Assembly: GCA_900088475.1 (NCBI GenBank)
Contig: FLMG01003276.1
Location: 5,189-25,850 of the forward strand
Direction of reading: 5' to 3'
Length of the DNA stretch: 20,662 nt
Source of the DNA: Hyphochytrium catenoides
Lineage: Eukaryota; Sar; Hyphochytriomycetes; Hyphochytriales; Hyphochytriaceae
A model generated the notes under the pieces. That model saw nothing but the letters and a program-made list of their open reading frames with translations. It was not told the DNA's origin and ran no database searches. Position numbers and translations under genes: made by a program. Positions 1 to 8,947 of the stretch are shown one piece after another. Numbering within the stretch: position 1 is the stretch's first letter; each line of letters opens with the position of its first letter.

Positions 1-42
<42 letters not shown>

Positions 43-43
43 G
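1..43. repeat. (GA)n microsatellite at left edge
   Basis: Nearly pure alternating G and A with a few AAA interruptions. It is cut by the window edge, so its full length is unknown. The same repeat family recurs throughout the window and also ends it at the right edge. Confidence 0.95.
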
Positions 44-147
44 CTAGAGCATAGAATAACGGGTGGGAAATAAGGGGGGAAGGGCTCGCACAACAACAAG
101 GACCCACACTCCTTTCCATCTGCTATTGTGCTGGGTAGAACTGCTAC

Positions 148-168
148 TTACCGAACCTGCTTCGGTAA
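148..168. repeat. Inverted repeat, 8-bp stem and 5-nt loop
   Basis: TTACCGAA, then CCTGC, then TTCGGTAA: a perfect 8-bp stem with a 5-nt loop. No T-run follows and no gene abuts it, so no terminator or attenuator role can be claimed. Confidence 0.7.
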
Positions 169-201
169 ATTATCTGACTAAACATTATCTAACCCAGCGA
201 G

Positions 202-213
202 CGGTATATACCG
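202..213. repeat. Perfect 12-bp palindrome
   Basis: CGGTATATACCG is its own reverse complement. It lies 33 bp after the hairpin at 148-168. It could be a dimeric protein-binding site or chance. Confidence 0.6.
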
Positions 214-369
214 TACGAATTGACCATCACTCTCACTTATATACTGCTTACAGTGGTTTGGATCCTTTTCCGAGTAAAGCTGGGAGTGACTGTCCCTAGG
301 GGTAGAAACCACTTTGGGCTGTTTAAAATTCGTTCGTTCTCTTTACTATGAGACAGCCGCCTTCCCTAC

Positions 370-628
370 CTTTATCTCTCTGGCTGTCTCCTCTCTCTCG
401 TTGTCTCTCTATCTCTCCCTCTCCCTCTTTCTCTCTTTCTATCATCTCTGTCTCTCTCTTTATCTCTCTCTGTCTGTCTCTCACTCTATCTCCATCTCTT
501 TGTCTCTGTCTGTCTGTCTCTCACTCTATCTCCATCTCTTTTTCTCTCTCTGTCTCTCACTCTGTTCCTCTCTCTTTTTGCTCTCTCTCTTTTTCCTCTC
601 TCTCTCTCTGTCTCCTCTCTCTCTCATG
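370..628 (+). repeat. Pyrimidine-rich CT/CTGT low-complexity block
   Basis: About 260 bp of almost uninterrupted C and T on the + strand, with CTCT and CTGT units and a duplicated segment around 480-540. Both overlapping frames encode only Ser/Leu/Cys-rich repeats, so they are not genes. Similar pyrimidine-rich blocks lie upstream of other + strand genes in the window. Confidence 0.9.
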
Positions 629-1064
629 ACCCTTATTTTTCGGATCCCACCATCATAACGACGGCGCCAACCATCATTCTTCCAACATCCTTCCACTCGC
701 TTCGTCGTCTGTTCCGTCCAGCAGCAGGATACTGTACCAGGTCCCGCCCGCTTTCCCTCTTTCTTCTTGAGAAAGAAAGGTGACAGGAGGCCAAGATCGC
801 CTACGCCCAGCCTGCAGACAGTCCTTTCTCTTCAGCTCCAACAATGAGCAGGCTGAACATGTGCTCACTCTTCAAGTTCCTCTCTTTAGCTCATTGAACA
901 TAAAGAAGACGGTAGATTAACAAGCAGACAAGCGAACCAACCAGAAGTCTGTTTGCTATCTCCTCAACACTTACTAGAGGTCAGGACTCTGTTTAAATCT
1001 TCTCTCTATCAACTACAAGGCGCGTGGTCATCATCAGCACACCACCGGCCAACCAGCAAGTAGG
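629..1064 (+). other. 5' flank of the SRPBCC gene
   Basis: Unique sequence leading into the gene at 1065, with no recognisable coding potential on either strand. It should hold the promoter and 5' UTR. The only specific element seen is the shared motif at 1007-1023. Confidence 0.45.
1007..1023 (+). promoter_or_regulatory. Shared 17-bp upstream element, copy 1
   Basis: TATCAACTACAAGGCGC lies 41 bp before the ATG of the SRPBCC gene. The same 17 bp with one change (T to A at the eighth base) occurs at 8867-8883, 64 bp before the ATG of the second VOC gene. A promoter, initiator or 5' UTR role is inferred from position only. Confidence 0.4.
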
Positions 1065-1643
1065 ATGGCTGAGTCACCAGAGCAGCAGCAGCAGAAATCG
1101 CACAAGGGCGAACAGCCCTTGACAGAAGCAGTGGAGTTCACTGTCAGCAGAGAGTTTGAGGCACCGCGCGAGCTTGTTTATAAGGTGCATCGCCAAGAAG
1201 AGCACCTGCAGCGCTGGTGGGGGCCTAAGGGTTGCGCTACGGCAGTGCTAAACCTCGACTTTCGTCCTGGAGGAGAGTACAGATACTCAATGAAAGCTCC
1301 AGGACAAGAGGAACCTTGGTATGGCAAACTCAAGTACGTGGACATGCGAGAGCCAACGGAGATGACGTATATTGTGAGCTTCAATGACGAGAAGGGCAAT
1401 GACATCAAGCATCCTCTCTCTCCAACGTGGCCCATGTACCTGAAGTCTGTTGTCTCTTTCAAAGAGACCGGTGATGGAAAGAAGACCTTGGTGGAGATGC
1501 GGACTGTTCCTTATGAAGCTTCTGAAGAGGAGATTAAGACTTTCAATCAGGGCTTGAAGCCTCTACGTCTCGGTTGTGAAGGCTCCTTCGACCAGCTGCG
1601 TGACTATCTAACGACTGTTCATCGTCCGGCGGAACCTAACTAA
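1065..1643 (+). CDS. AHSA1-type SRPBCC (START/Bet v 1-like) domain protein
   Basis: Uninterrupted 192-codon frame. After a hydrophilic, Gln-rich leader (residues 1-21) the protein follows the bacterial AHSA1/SRPBCC pattern: REFEAPRELVYK (29-40), then HLQRWWGPKG (47-56), then the LDFRPGGEYRYSM strand (64-76), and further beta strands with a C-terminal helix near 160-185. The double Trp plus GPKG and the RPGG motif are hallmarks of this family of about 140-160 residues. Such proteins form a hydrophobic ligand-binding cup. The ligand or reaction is usually unknown and cannot be read here. There is no signal peptide or membrane segment, so it is probably cytosolic. The ATG is the first in frame and leaves the whole domain intact. 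Being intronless and bacterial-like, while other genes in the window are spliced, it may have been acquired horizontally. Family assignment is firm; function is not. Confidence 0.93.
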   Translation: MAESPEQQQQKSHKGEQPLTEAVEFTVSREFEAPRELVYKVHRQEEHLQRWWGPKGCATAVLNLDFRPGGEYRYSMKAPGQEEPWYGKLKYVDMREPTEMTYIVSFNDEKGNDIKHPLSPTWPMYLKSVVSFKETGDGKKTLVEMRTVPYEASEEEIKTFNQGLKPLRLGCEGSFDQLRDYLTTVHRPAEPN

Positions 1644-2680
1644 GTAGATATAGCGGTGGTCTTCATCCTTGTGCTAGGAGCAGAATCGAAGGCCTGACTG
1701 GATGACATCATGTGCTGCTGGTAGCTTGTGCTGTCTCTTGTTTCCTCTATTCTATTTATAAAGGTGATCGCTTACTATGTAGATCCAGTAACGAGCCTGC
1801 AGCCTTGATGGCTTCTCTATTATTTGTCTAATCTCCCCAGTGCTGGAGGTCTCATTGTCCCAGCAGAGGCGTCTTCAGAATCAACTTCATCACCAAAGCA
1901 AAGCTCAACCGGAGGAGTACTAACAACGAAGAAGAATAATGGTGGTAGGATGGAGATCAGGATCAAAAAAGCTCCCACCATTCGACTCGTGCATTGGTGT
2001 CTGTAGGGAAGAGTCGTGCCTTAGCCTGTCACCGTGGTGGACTATGATGTGTGGATCAAGGACGCATATTATTAAGCCTTCTTTCTTCTTCGCATCTTTG
2101 TCCATAGAAGACGACGAAGGTCTTGAAGCTTGAAGAGCTAATAGGAGCATCTCGTGTCTTCTGTGTCTCCTTACAGCCCTCGACTGCAAGACTATTCAGA
2201 GGAGGCAACAACAGCAGCAAGGAAGAAGGGACGCACACGAGATGCTGACAGACACCACGGAAGGCACTGCGTGTTCCCGTTCCTTCGTCCTCTTCTGTCT
2301 TCTAGGCCTTATTTAGTCCTTTAGTAGACAGAAGAAGGGCCAAAAGGAGAAGCTCCGCACTGGCTTTACAGCACCATAAAGTAGCGGATAAAGTAGCGGA
2401 GGGAAGAGGACAAGAAGAAGAAGCATCTTCTTTACTTCTTTGTTCTGTGTCGATGACAGAAGAAGAGGAGACGGCTTGTATTTTTATAAAAAATTGCAGA
2501 AGGTCAAGGAAGAAGACGGGAGAAGCAGCGGTAGCCAAGAAGAAGTCAAGACCAAGAGGCAGTGTTCAAAAGTAAGCTCGACCGAGGTGATGGAGAAGAA
2601 GAGTGCTAAGTTCCATCAAACAACAGAAGATACTTTTCATAGAACTAGTGTGGCCCTTCGGCTTATGTCAGGTCGAAGGC
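1644..2680. other. Intergenic, no gene recognised
   Basis: Downstream flank of the SRPBCC gene. GAAGAAG/CTTCTTC-type purine-pyrimidine runs give open frames on both strands, but the peptides are low in complexity and match nothing I know. An A/T-rich stretch near 1753-1762 could serve 3'-end formation, though no canonical AATAAA was seen. A short direct repeat (AAAGTAGCGGA) occurs near 2380-2402. Confidence 0.5.
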
Positions 2681-2892
2681 AGAGAGAGAGAGAGAGAAAG
2701 AGAGAGACACAGAGAGAGAGACAGAGAGAGAGACAGAGAGAGAGACAGGGAGAGAGAAAGTGAGAGAGAAAGAGAGAGAAAGTGAGAGAGAAAGTGAGAG
2801 AGAACGAGAGAGAACGAGAGAGAAAGAGAGAGAAAGAGGGAGAGAGAGATAGTATGTAGCATGAGGGAGAAAGAGAGAAAGAGAGAGAAAGT

Positions 2893-2937
<45 letters not shown>

Positions 2938-2945
2938 ACGACAGA
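2681..2945. repeat. GA-rich low-complexity tract (~265 bp)
   Basis: Purine-rich on the + strand: GAGACA and GAGAAA units followed by a pure (AG)n run at about 2899-2932. Frames through it encode Arg/Glu repeats on + and Ser/Leu repeats on -. These are not genes. Confidence 0.92.
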
Positions 2946-4673
2946 ATGAGGGAAAGAGTTGAACGACAAGGGGGGACTTTCGCCAGACTCTATGCTTTCC
3001 AACCCGGAACCGTCGGCGACCCTGCCACCCCATGCTTCCTTTCCTGGTCTCTGTACTACTGCCGTACTGAGAAGCACTTGGTACCGACCCTCGTTGCCCT
3101 AAGGGGCCAGGGGGCCTCACCCAGCACAATTTTCCCTCAATTCCAAGATCGCTTTATGGTCGAGTAAGGGTTATAAGGGTCTGATGTAAAGAGAATACGT
3201 TTGCTTAACTAGGTTAACTGACAACTATTTATGGGTCCAGTGGGAAATTTTTTTGGGGGGAATTGTGTGGGGAAAGTGTAAGGAAAGAACTCTCTCTTCT
3301 GCTACTGCCTCTTTCTTCTTCCTTCCTCTCCCTCTTTTTTCCATCGCTTCATAATAGTGGAGCCCTTCGTCTACCAGTAGTAAGTTAGCTGGTTGGCATC
3401 CTTCTTTCTTTGTCTGTCTGCCCGATTCTCTTCCCAACACACAGCTTGCTGTGCATGATGCCAGCTCGCTTCTGTCTTCTGTTTGATGAGCTACCTCGAT
3501 TGCTGCTGTGGTTCTGCTACGAGTAGTGATGAAGGAAGAAGGAACTAGGGAAGGATGATGATGGGCGAGTGAGAGGACGGAGGAGGGAGGGAGGAAGTTT
3601 GCAGTCTACGGTCGGTCATCAGCTGTCCGCCCCTACTTCTCACTCCTCATTCATCAGTACTCTGTCCACTGAGCACCTCAACCAACAAGCAAGCCAGATG
3701 GGAAGGAAAATTTGCATTGCTGATCAGAAGTCTGTGGCATTAGCAGCTTGTCAGTAGCATAGAGGTATGGAAGCGAGCTGCTTCGGCCGCTATTTATTCT
3801 TGTTATTGTGGCTCTGGCTCTTCTCTTTCTACTGTTAGTTATCAGTTAGCTCGCTATCACCGGTGCTTATCATCATCCCGCGTCGTGATCTTTGGCTCGG
3901 CGGCAGTACCACTCACTGTCCCTTCATCTTTGTTTCTTGGGCTTTGTGTAGTATCAGGAGAAGCAAGCGCACAACAACGGCGGCAAGCTGCGCAGCCCAA
4001 AGAGCTTCAAAGATCCTCTCCTATTGGCACTCTAACTATCCCTGTTGTCCAAAGAAGAGACAAGCATGTCATGAGCTTACATCTGGGGGCCCTCCTAGCA
4101 GCATACATATCCTCCAACTCTTCGTCTTTCGGAAACTCGCTGGAGGTCTTGGGCCAGGCTTATGACCAAGACGGGGTAATAACTGACATAGAGTCCAAAG
4201 CTTTACTTGCCCGTGTCACATGACTGTCCTCGAAAGGAGGTAGCCTTTCGAAGTGCCAAGTCCAAGAGATACCCGACGGACTTCGTTCCCTACTAGAAGA
4301 GGAAGAATAGTGCGTCTACTTACTGCGCACTTTTTCTTTGAACACTTCTATCCCCGCTTGCCTGCTGGTCGTTGTGGACTCTACTGATCGAGTGGGATGG
4401 GTATTTCTCCCAGTAAAACTACTGATAGCAGATACGTCTCTGACGACGGTTAGAGCAACCATTATTGCCTGCTGTCAGATTCAGCTGACTGAAAAGGAGA
4501 AGACGGTACTAGCCACATTCCACGCAGAAGTGTCAGGCTGGTTATCCTTCTACAAGTGAGAGTTTGACACAAGCTGGCATGTAGCAGAGCCAAGGACCCA
4601 ACACCAGCTCCGACACATCTGGATAAGGCGGAAGAACTGAGAAGAGAGAGGCTATCAGTGTTAAAGAGCAGAA
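2946..4673. other. Intergenic, one doubtful reading frame
   Basis: About 1.7 kb of mixed-composition DNA. The only stretch with a protein-like composition is 3885-4223 (listed separately). A second open frame (4338-4559) begins at a TTG, resembles nothing known and is probably chance. A CT-rich patch lies at 3290-3345. Confidence 0.45.
3885..4223 (+). other. Doubtful open frame, possible exon of unknown protein
   Basis: About 112 codons in a frame open from about 3744 to a stop at 4221-4223, with no ATG near the 5' end (3885 is GTG). The translation has a hydrophobic run followed by a GEASAQ-like sequence that could be a signal peptide with a cleavage site. Next come a basic segment and a balanced, non-repetitive stretch (ALLAAYISSNSSSFGNSLEV). 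Base composition looks more coding-like than the flanks. It could be an exon of a spliced gene, a decayed gene or chance. I recognise no family. Confidence 0.2.
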
Positions 4674-5135
4674 ATGGCAAGGCGGAGGCAAAGAGAAGGT
4701 AGTAGTAAGTGGACTGAAGCGGCAAAAGAACTAGGAGAAGCTGCAGGACAGAGCGCGGTGGCGGTGGCAGCCCCAGTGGCGAAAGCAACCCTTATAAAGG
4801 CAATCGGTGCCTCTTCTGCAGGCTTAGCAGCCAAGTGCTTTGCTGCCGCTTGCATCTCTTCCACGGCCATTACGGTAGGAGCCGCAGGGGGAGGGGTTGC
4901 TTCTGTTTCGATTTTAGCGCTTCTTCAAGGTCTGGGATTGGCCGCCATAGGTGGACCAGTGGCGATAGGCCTAGCAGTTGCTGGTGCTGCTACTTCTGCG
5001 GGATCCAGGCTATACCGCAAGAGACAAAGACGGAGAAAGCAGGAGCGGCAATGGAAGAGGCTGACCGAGAAGCCGATCACAAGAGTGGCAGGAGGAGATG
5101 AGAGGAGAGAACTTAAGAGACAACTGAGACCGTGA
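4674..5135 (+). CDS. Ifi-6-16/ISG12-like small membrane protein
   Basis: Uninterrupted 153-codon frame with a good start context (GCAGAAATGG). A short basic, amphipathic N-terminus (1-26) is followed by a Gly/Ala-rich hydrophobic region (27-110), then a very basic tail (112-129, RLYRKRQRRRKQERQWKR) and a charged end. The core carries the order typical of the IFI6/IFI27 (ISG12) family: an AAPV segment (32-35), IGASSAGLAAK (44-54), a GGGVASVSILALLQGLG stretch (72-88), then a last Gly/Ala segment (90-110). Known animal members are 80-140 aa proteins of mitochondrial or ER membranes linked to apoptosis and innate immunity; that role is not implied here. The long basic tail is unlike the human members. 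It is intronless. It could instead be another glycine-zipper membrane protein. The gene is likely real, and the family call is moderately secure. Confidence 0.72.
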   Translation: MARRRQREGSSKWTEAAKELGEAAGQSAVAVAAPVAKATLIKAIGASSAGLAAKCFAAACISSTAITVGAAGGGVASVSILALLQGLGLAAIGGPVAIGLAVAGAATSAGSRLYRKRQRRRKQERQWKRLTEKPITRVAGGDERRELKRQLRP

Positions 5136-6988
5136 AGCATCTAGTCCAAGGTCTTCTGTTATTCATCATTCTGCTGCTCTGCCGCCACACGGCAATAGAA
5201 CAGTGATGCTCCTTAGTATCTACTTTCTTTTTGAGGATCCATCCACCTGGAAGAGGGAGGTTGCACTTAGCTCCTTCAACCTCTACCACTGTTCCAACTA
5301 GCTCTACTACGTCCTTCTTACTGCTCACAAGAGTCAGTGGCAAAGATTCATGGCCGGTTGGTCGGCGCAATCCTGCCATATCCCCTTTGCACTTGCCTTG
5401 GCAATTCCCTCTAATTTATTACGGCTTAACCTAATCTATTTATTTCTTGATGACGCCGTCTCTATCACTACCACCCAGCAGCCCTTGGTAGTCCGCACTT
5501 TCTATGATAGACGCAAGCAGCGGTTAGCTGCGGTTTGTTGTCAAAGCTAAGTTAATCTTCTTACCATCAAAGAGAACGGCGCAATTGAGAGATGATAAGG
5601 GATTTTTCTCACATATCATCCTTCATCATCGCCTTCTTCTGCTCTTGAGGTAGTCGCGTCTTGTACTACCAGGATGTGTGAGTTTCCCGTCATTTAATGA
5701 ACGACGACGAGCGATTAGAAGGCAGCACTTGGCGAAGACGAGAAGATGCCAAGTGATGATAGATAGATATCACGTACGTGCCATGCTAATAGTAAGGATC
5801 CCCATGGTCTCCTCTCTCTCTCTCTCCTCTCTCTCTCTCCAGCTGAAAGAGCCCAAAGAAACTCTCTTTGTCTCTCTCCTTCAGAATGGGTTTTCGTGTC
5901 TCAATGGCCTCCATCCCTGTCTTTGCATTGAAGCAGAAGGAGGATGACAACTGCCTCCTCGGGGTTGACAGTCCTCGAATAAGTGAAGGTGATCCCTCTA
6001 AGGCTTCGACCCGATAGTAGGAATAATGGACAGAGGAGGAGGGTGGCCGATGGCGGGAGCGAGGGAAAAAGACGTGAGAAGCATGGGCGGGAAGGGGAAA
6101 CTGAACTGAGCAGCGGAGATGACTTTGATGAATGAGGAAGAAGAAGAGAGAGAGGAGGCGGACACTTTTCTTTATTAGGACGAAGGCGAGTGCTTTCTCT
6201 CTTCTCCTGCCATCAAGAGGAAACCGTTTCTTCCCCGCCAAAACTAAGCTGCCGAAACTAAAATTAGGCAACTCTCGGCTATTTTTCGGCCAATCTACTC
6301 TTGATTTAGGATCCTTTGGTGCCAAGTTCGTGTTTTTCTTCTCTTCTCGTTGTTCTTGTCATCATTGACGCTGCCTCACCACCGAGCTTCCTCTTCTTCT
6401 TTTCTTCTTTTCTCATCCTTCTGCTCTTCTTTTTTGTCTTCAGTCCCCGCTGTCTTTCCTCTCTTTGTGATAGGTCTTCTCAAGGATGATGATGGAGAAT
6501 GATCAACACTCCTCGTTCTTCCGTCCTCCTCCAGTTCCTTTTCGTCTTCCTTTCTCTTCCCTCTTCCCACCGTCAAACGTGTCGCTAGTAGAAGAATATG
6601 CTGCTGGTGCTGAGAAGAATGGGGGCCTTGCCTCCTGCTGCTGTTACGTGCCATTGGTGCGACGACTAGAAAGAAGCCTGCTTTTCCCAACCATCGCCCC
6701 TCCTCTTCCTTGTTTCCTCTCTCTCCTTCATCGTCCCTCTTGCCTTTCTTTGGCATCATCTATCTGTCCTCGTTTTCCTTAGGCTACTGTTCGTCATTCT
6801 TCCTCCTGCTGGCCCTTTCTTCTTCTTGTTCTCTTCTTCCTTCTCTGCCAAGCACCTACAGCCTAACAACAGAGCATGATGCTTCATTGAAGTTCTAGTC
6901 TCCCGGCTCACTTTCACAATTGCTTTGCCAGTGACAGAGGTGCTAGAAGAACTCATTGACAAGAGAGGAAAGACATTAAAAAGACAGC
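5136..6988. other. Intergenic, no gene recognised
   Basis: A 1.85-kb gap between the ISG12-like gene and the first VOC gene. It contains a perfect 10-bp palindrome CACGTACGTG (5771-5780), a small CT microsatellite (about 5813-5840) and a long pyrimidine-rich block (6385-6850). Two sizeable minus-strand frames (5786-6325 and 6376-6759) arise mainly because the opposite strand is pyrimidine-rich. Their peptides are biased and match nothing I know. Confidence 0.5.
6385..6850 (+). repeat. Pyrimidine-rich block upstream of VOC gene 1
   Basis: C/T-rich + strand sequence (CTTCTTC, TCCTCC, CCTCTT units) with interruptions, ending about 140 bp before the ATG at 6989. It may be a promoter or 5' UTR composition feature. 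Comparable blocks precede the genes at 1065, 8948 and 12058. Confidence 0.6.
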
Positions 6989-7486
6989 ATGGCATCTAAA
7001 GGCTCAGAGAATTGTCCCGCTGGACCGTCTGAGGGCCGTCCCTCGTGTTCTCTTTCGCCCTACCTCGTCGTACAAGGAGCTGATCGCTGCATTGAATTCA
7101 TGGAGAAAGCCTTTGGTGGCCAACTAATGTGCAAGTACTATGGAGGGGAAGCAGGAGCCGAAAAGGGAACAGAGAAGCCTGCTGAGAAGGCATCCAGCGG
7201 GAAGAAGCAAGAGAGAAAGATCATGCACGCAGAGGTGCGCATCAAGGATTCCGTGGTGATGATAGGAGAAGCAAGCGACTGCTTCTCTCCTGCTGTCCCC
7301 TCTCACCTCCATCTCTATGTGGACAACGTTGATGAGGTCTACAAGCGTGCTCTATCTCTAGGAGCGACCTCAGTGCAGGAGCCACGGGTACGAGGAGGGG
7401 ATGATACTGATAAAAGAGGAGGTGTTAAGGACGTCACTGGGAACACCTGGTGGATATCTACTACGGCCCGTTCTTCCTCCACGTAG
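6989..7486 (+). CDS. PhnB-like VOC (glyoxalase/bleomycin-resistance fold) protein 1
   Basis: Uninterrupted 165-codon frame with ATG in an A-rich context. It is a single-domain vicinal-oxygen-chelate protein of the PhnB-like subgroup. Visible signatures are SPYLVVQGADRCIEFMEKAFG (23-43, first beta-alpha unit), MHAEVRIKDSVVMIG (79-93), LHLYVDNVDEVYKRALSLGA (second beta-alpha unit) and the terminal KRGGVKDVTGNTWWIST. The first strand lacks the usual metal-ligand His of true glyoxalase I, so catalytic activity is uncertain. PhnB-like proteins often have no known substrate. A Lys/Glu-rich insert (about 53-76) sits in the loop between the two halves of the first module, longer than in typical bacterial homologues. 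There is no targeting signal. It is closely related to the gene at 8948, in the same orientation, which points to tandem duplication. It is intronless, so a bacterial origin is likely. Confidence 0.93.
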   Translation: MASKGSENCPAGPSEGRPSCSLSPYLVVQGADRCIEFMEKAFGGQLMCKYYGGEAGAEKGTEKPAEKASSGKKQERKIMHAEVRIKDSVVMIGEASDCFSPAVPSHLHLYVDNVDEVYKRALSLGATSVQEPRVRGGDDTDKRGGVKDVTGNTWWISTTARSSST

Positions 7487-8514
7487 TTGTAAGACAAGAA
7501 GAAGAAAAAGAGAAGACGGCGAGATGGAAGCCAGGAGGAAGATGGGAGTCAGCATGGCAAGAAACCCCGGTAGCTTGCTCTCCTCGGATGTTTGTCACTC
7601 AATAGTGGATCCATATAGTAGTTCTGCCGTAGTCCAGCTTTATTGAAGACAATGTGTCAATCAATTCTCTCTCCTCTTCATATTAATCTACATAATGTGC
7701 TTGCTGCTTGCACTCGCCTTTGTGTTCTCTATAGTGAGAAGGGGTCGTCAGCATCCTTGCAGACAAAAAATAATGAAGGACATCATTTCAAAGAAGCATC
7801 AAAGAGTTCTGGCTCAAAGATTGACGGCCGCCTACTAAGGCACAACAAGCGCTAGTAGGAAGCAGGGGAAGTGGGTTTCCCTTCTACCCCGCCCATCAAA
7901 CAGCATACAAAAGCAGCACAGGCCGCCATAGTCTAACCTACCAATAGTGCGATGAAGACAGAACAATACAAATAGTAGCCAGGAGGGCTATTCTACTAAG
8001 AAGAGAAGAAGAGCACACAAGCAGGCGGAGCTTCTCATTGAGAAGAGAGACATTTTCTGAGGATGCAGTCGTCTAGCATACTAATAGTAGAAGATGATTG
8101 ACGATGATAATGGATCGTCGGATGCTTTTTGGGAGAACAGGAGAGATAACGAAGAAGATGATTGAAGGACAAGAAAAGAGCTAGTTCTTTGATAAAGGAG
8201 TCGCGGGGCGCGGGCCGGGGCGGGAGAGAAAGGAAGCGAGAAGAGGCGCGAAGGGTAGAGGGGAAGAAAGGGAACATGTACACTTCTTGTTCTCCCGCTC
8301 AACAGCGACGGTCGTTACTTCCCGCCAAGTCCCTGTATTCCGTAGCTAAAATATCATGAGCCCAAACCCAAATATAGTGTTTAGAGAGAATTACCTTGAA
8401 ACCCCCTGACTATGCTCTAAGTCGGAAGTATATGTTAATCTCGGTTACTTGTCAATAGTCCTATTCAAGTTAGTTTCGTGCACGCTGACAGGAAGCTCCT
8501 TCCAGAAAACTGTT

Positions 8515-8800
8515 TTCTTCCTCGCTGCTGCTGCTGCTAGGAACTAGTCCTCCTCCTCCTCCTCTTCTTCTCATGATATAGGGCTAATGTTGGCATTGAT
8601 CCTCCTCAGGATGGAAGCAGCCAAGGTCCTGCCCCCCCAGCCCCTAGATTCTCAAGTTCTTCGTCTTCCTCTTCTTTCTTGGTGGTTCCTTTCCTCACTT
8701 TAACCTCCTCCTCCTCCTCGCTTGTCGTCTCGCCGGCGTTCTTTCTTTGTCGCCTTCTGTTGCCCTTCTATGATAACCGTCTCCTCTCTCCCATCGACTC
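8515..8800 (+). repeat. Pyrimidine-rich block upstream of VOC gene 2
   Basis: Repeated CTG, CTC and CTT triplets on the + strand (for example CTGCTGCTGCTG near 8526 and CCTCCTCCTCCT near 8551 and 8706), interrupted by about 100 bp of mixed sequence. It ends about 150 bp before the ATG at 8948. Confidence 0.55.
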
Positions 8801-8866
8801 TCAGCCCGAAGTATCTGCTCAGTTTCAAGCTTTCTGCCTCAAGAACAAGCGCTGGTAAGATCTACA

Positions 8867-8883
8867 TATCAACAACAAGGCGC
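8867..8883 (+). promoter_or_regulatory. Shared 17-bp upstream element, copy 2
   Basis: TATCAACAACAAGGCGC matches 16 of 17 bases with the element at 1007-1023 and lies 64 bp before the ATG of VOC gene 2. No equally good copy was seen before the other genes; only a weak CTAACAACAGAGC resemblance precedes VOC gene 1. Confidence 0.4.
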
Positions 8884-8947
8884 TCAAGACAGCCGCCATC
8901 GGCTGAGGGAAGGAAGAGCAATCTTCAATACATTGAGTGAAGCGAAG

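Larger units (their letters stand above)
44..369. other. Unique sequence with two palindromes, no gene
   Basis: Mixed-composition DNA between a GA tract and a CT tract. Reading frames here are short and resemble no protein I know. It contains an 8-bp-stem inverted repeat (148-168) and a perfect 12-bp palindrome (202-213). Confidence 0.5.
7487..8947. other. Intergenic between the two VOC genes
   Basis: About 1.46 kb with no convincing gene. A GC-rich patch (about 8203-8225), a pyrimidine/CTG-CTC-rich stretch (about 8515-8800) and the second copy of the shared upstream element (8867-8883) are the only notable items. Confidence 0.5.

Noticed and set aside
370-628. Regularly spaced CT/CTGT repeats as a possible CRISPR-like array
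   Set aside because: Simple low-complexity DNA with no unique spacers, in a eukaryotic context.
2637-3129. Two overlapping minus-strand frames of about 150 residues rich in Ser and Leu
   Set aside because: They translate the complement of the GA tract at 2681-2945, with no domain and no conserved composition.
5990-6015. TTCGA-containing sequence as a possible tRNA B box
   Set aside because: No matching A box or acceptor, anticodon and T stems could be built around it. Other TTCGA sites in the window failed in the same way.
5786-6325. 179-residue minus-strand frame
   Set aside because: Arg/Ser-biased, runs into CT/GA repeat at its end, no recognisable motif. It probably results from low stop-codon density opposite pyrimidine-rich DNA.
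6376-6759. 127-residue Lys/Glu-rich minus-strand frame
   Set aside because: It is the complement of the pyrimidine-rich block upstream of VOC gene 1. Purine-rich DNA gives Lys/Glu/Arg by default.
8933-8947. Upstream TTG as the start of VOC gene 2
   Set aside because: Eukaryotic initiation and comparison with the paralogue both favour the ATG at 8948.
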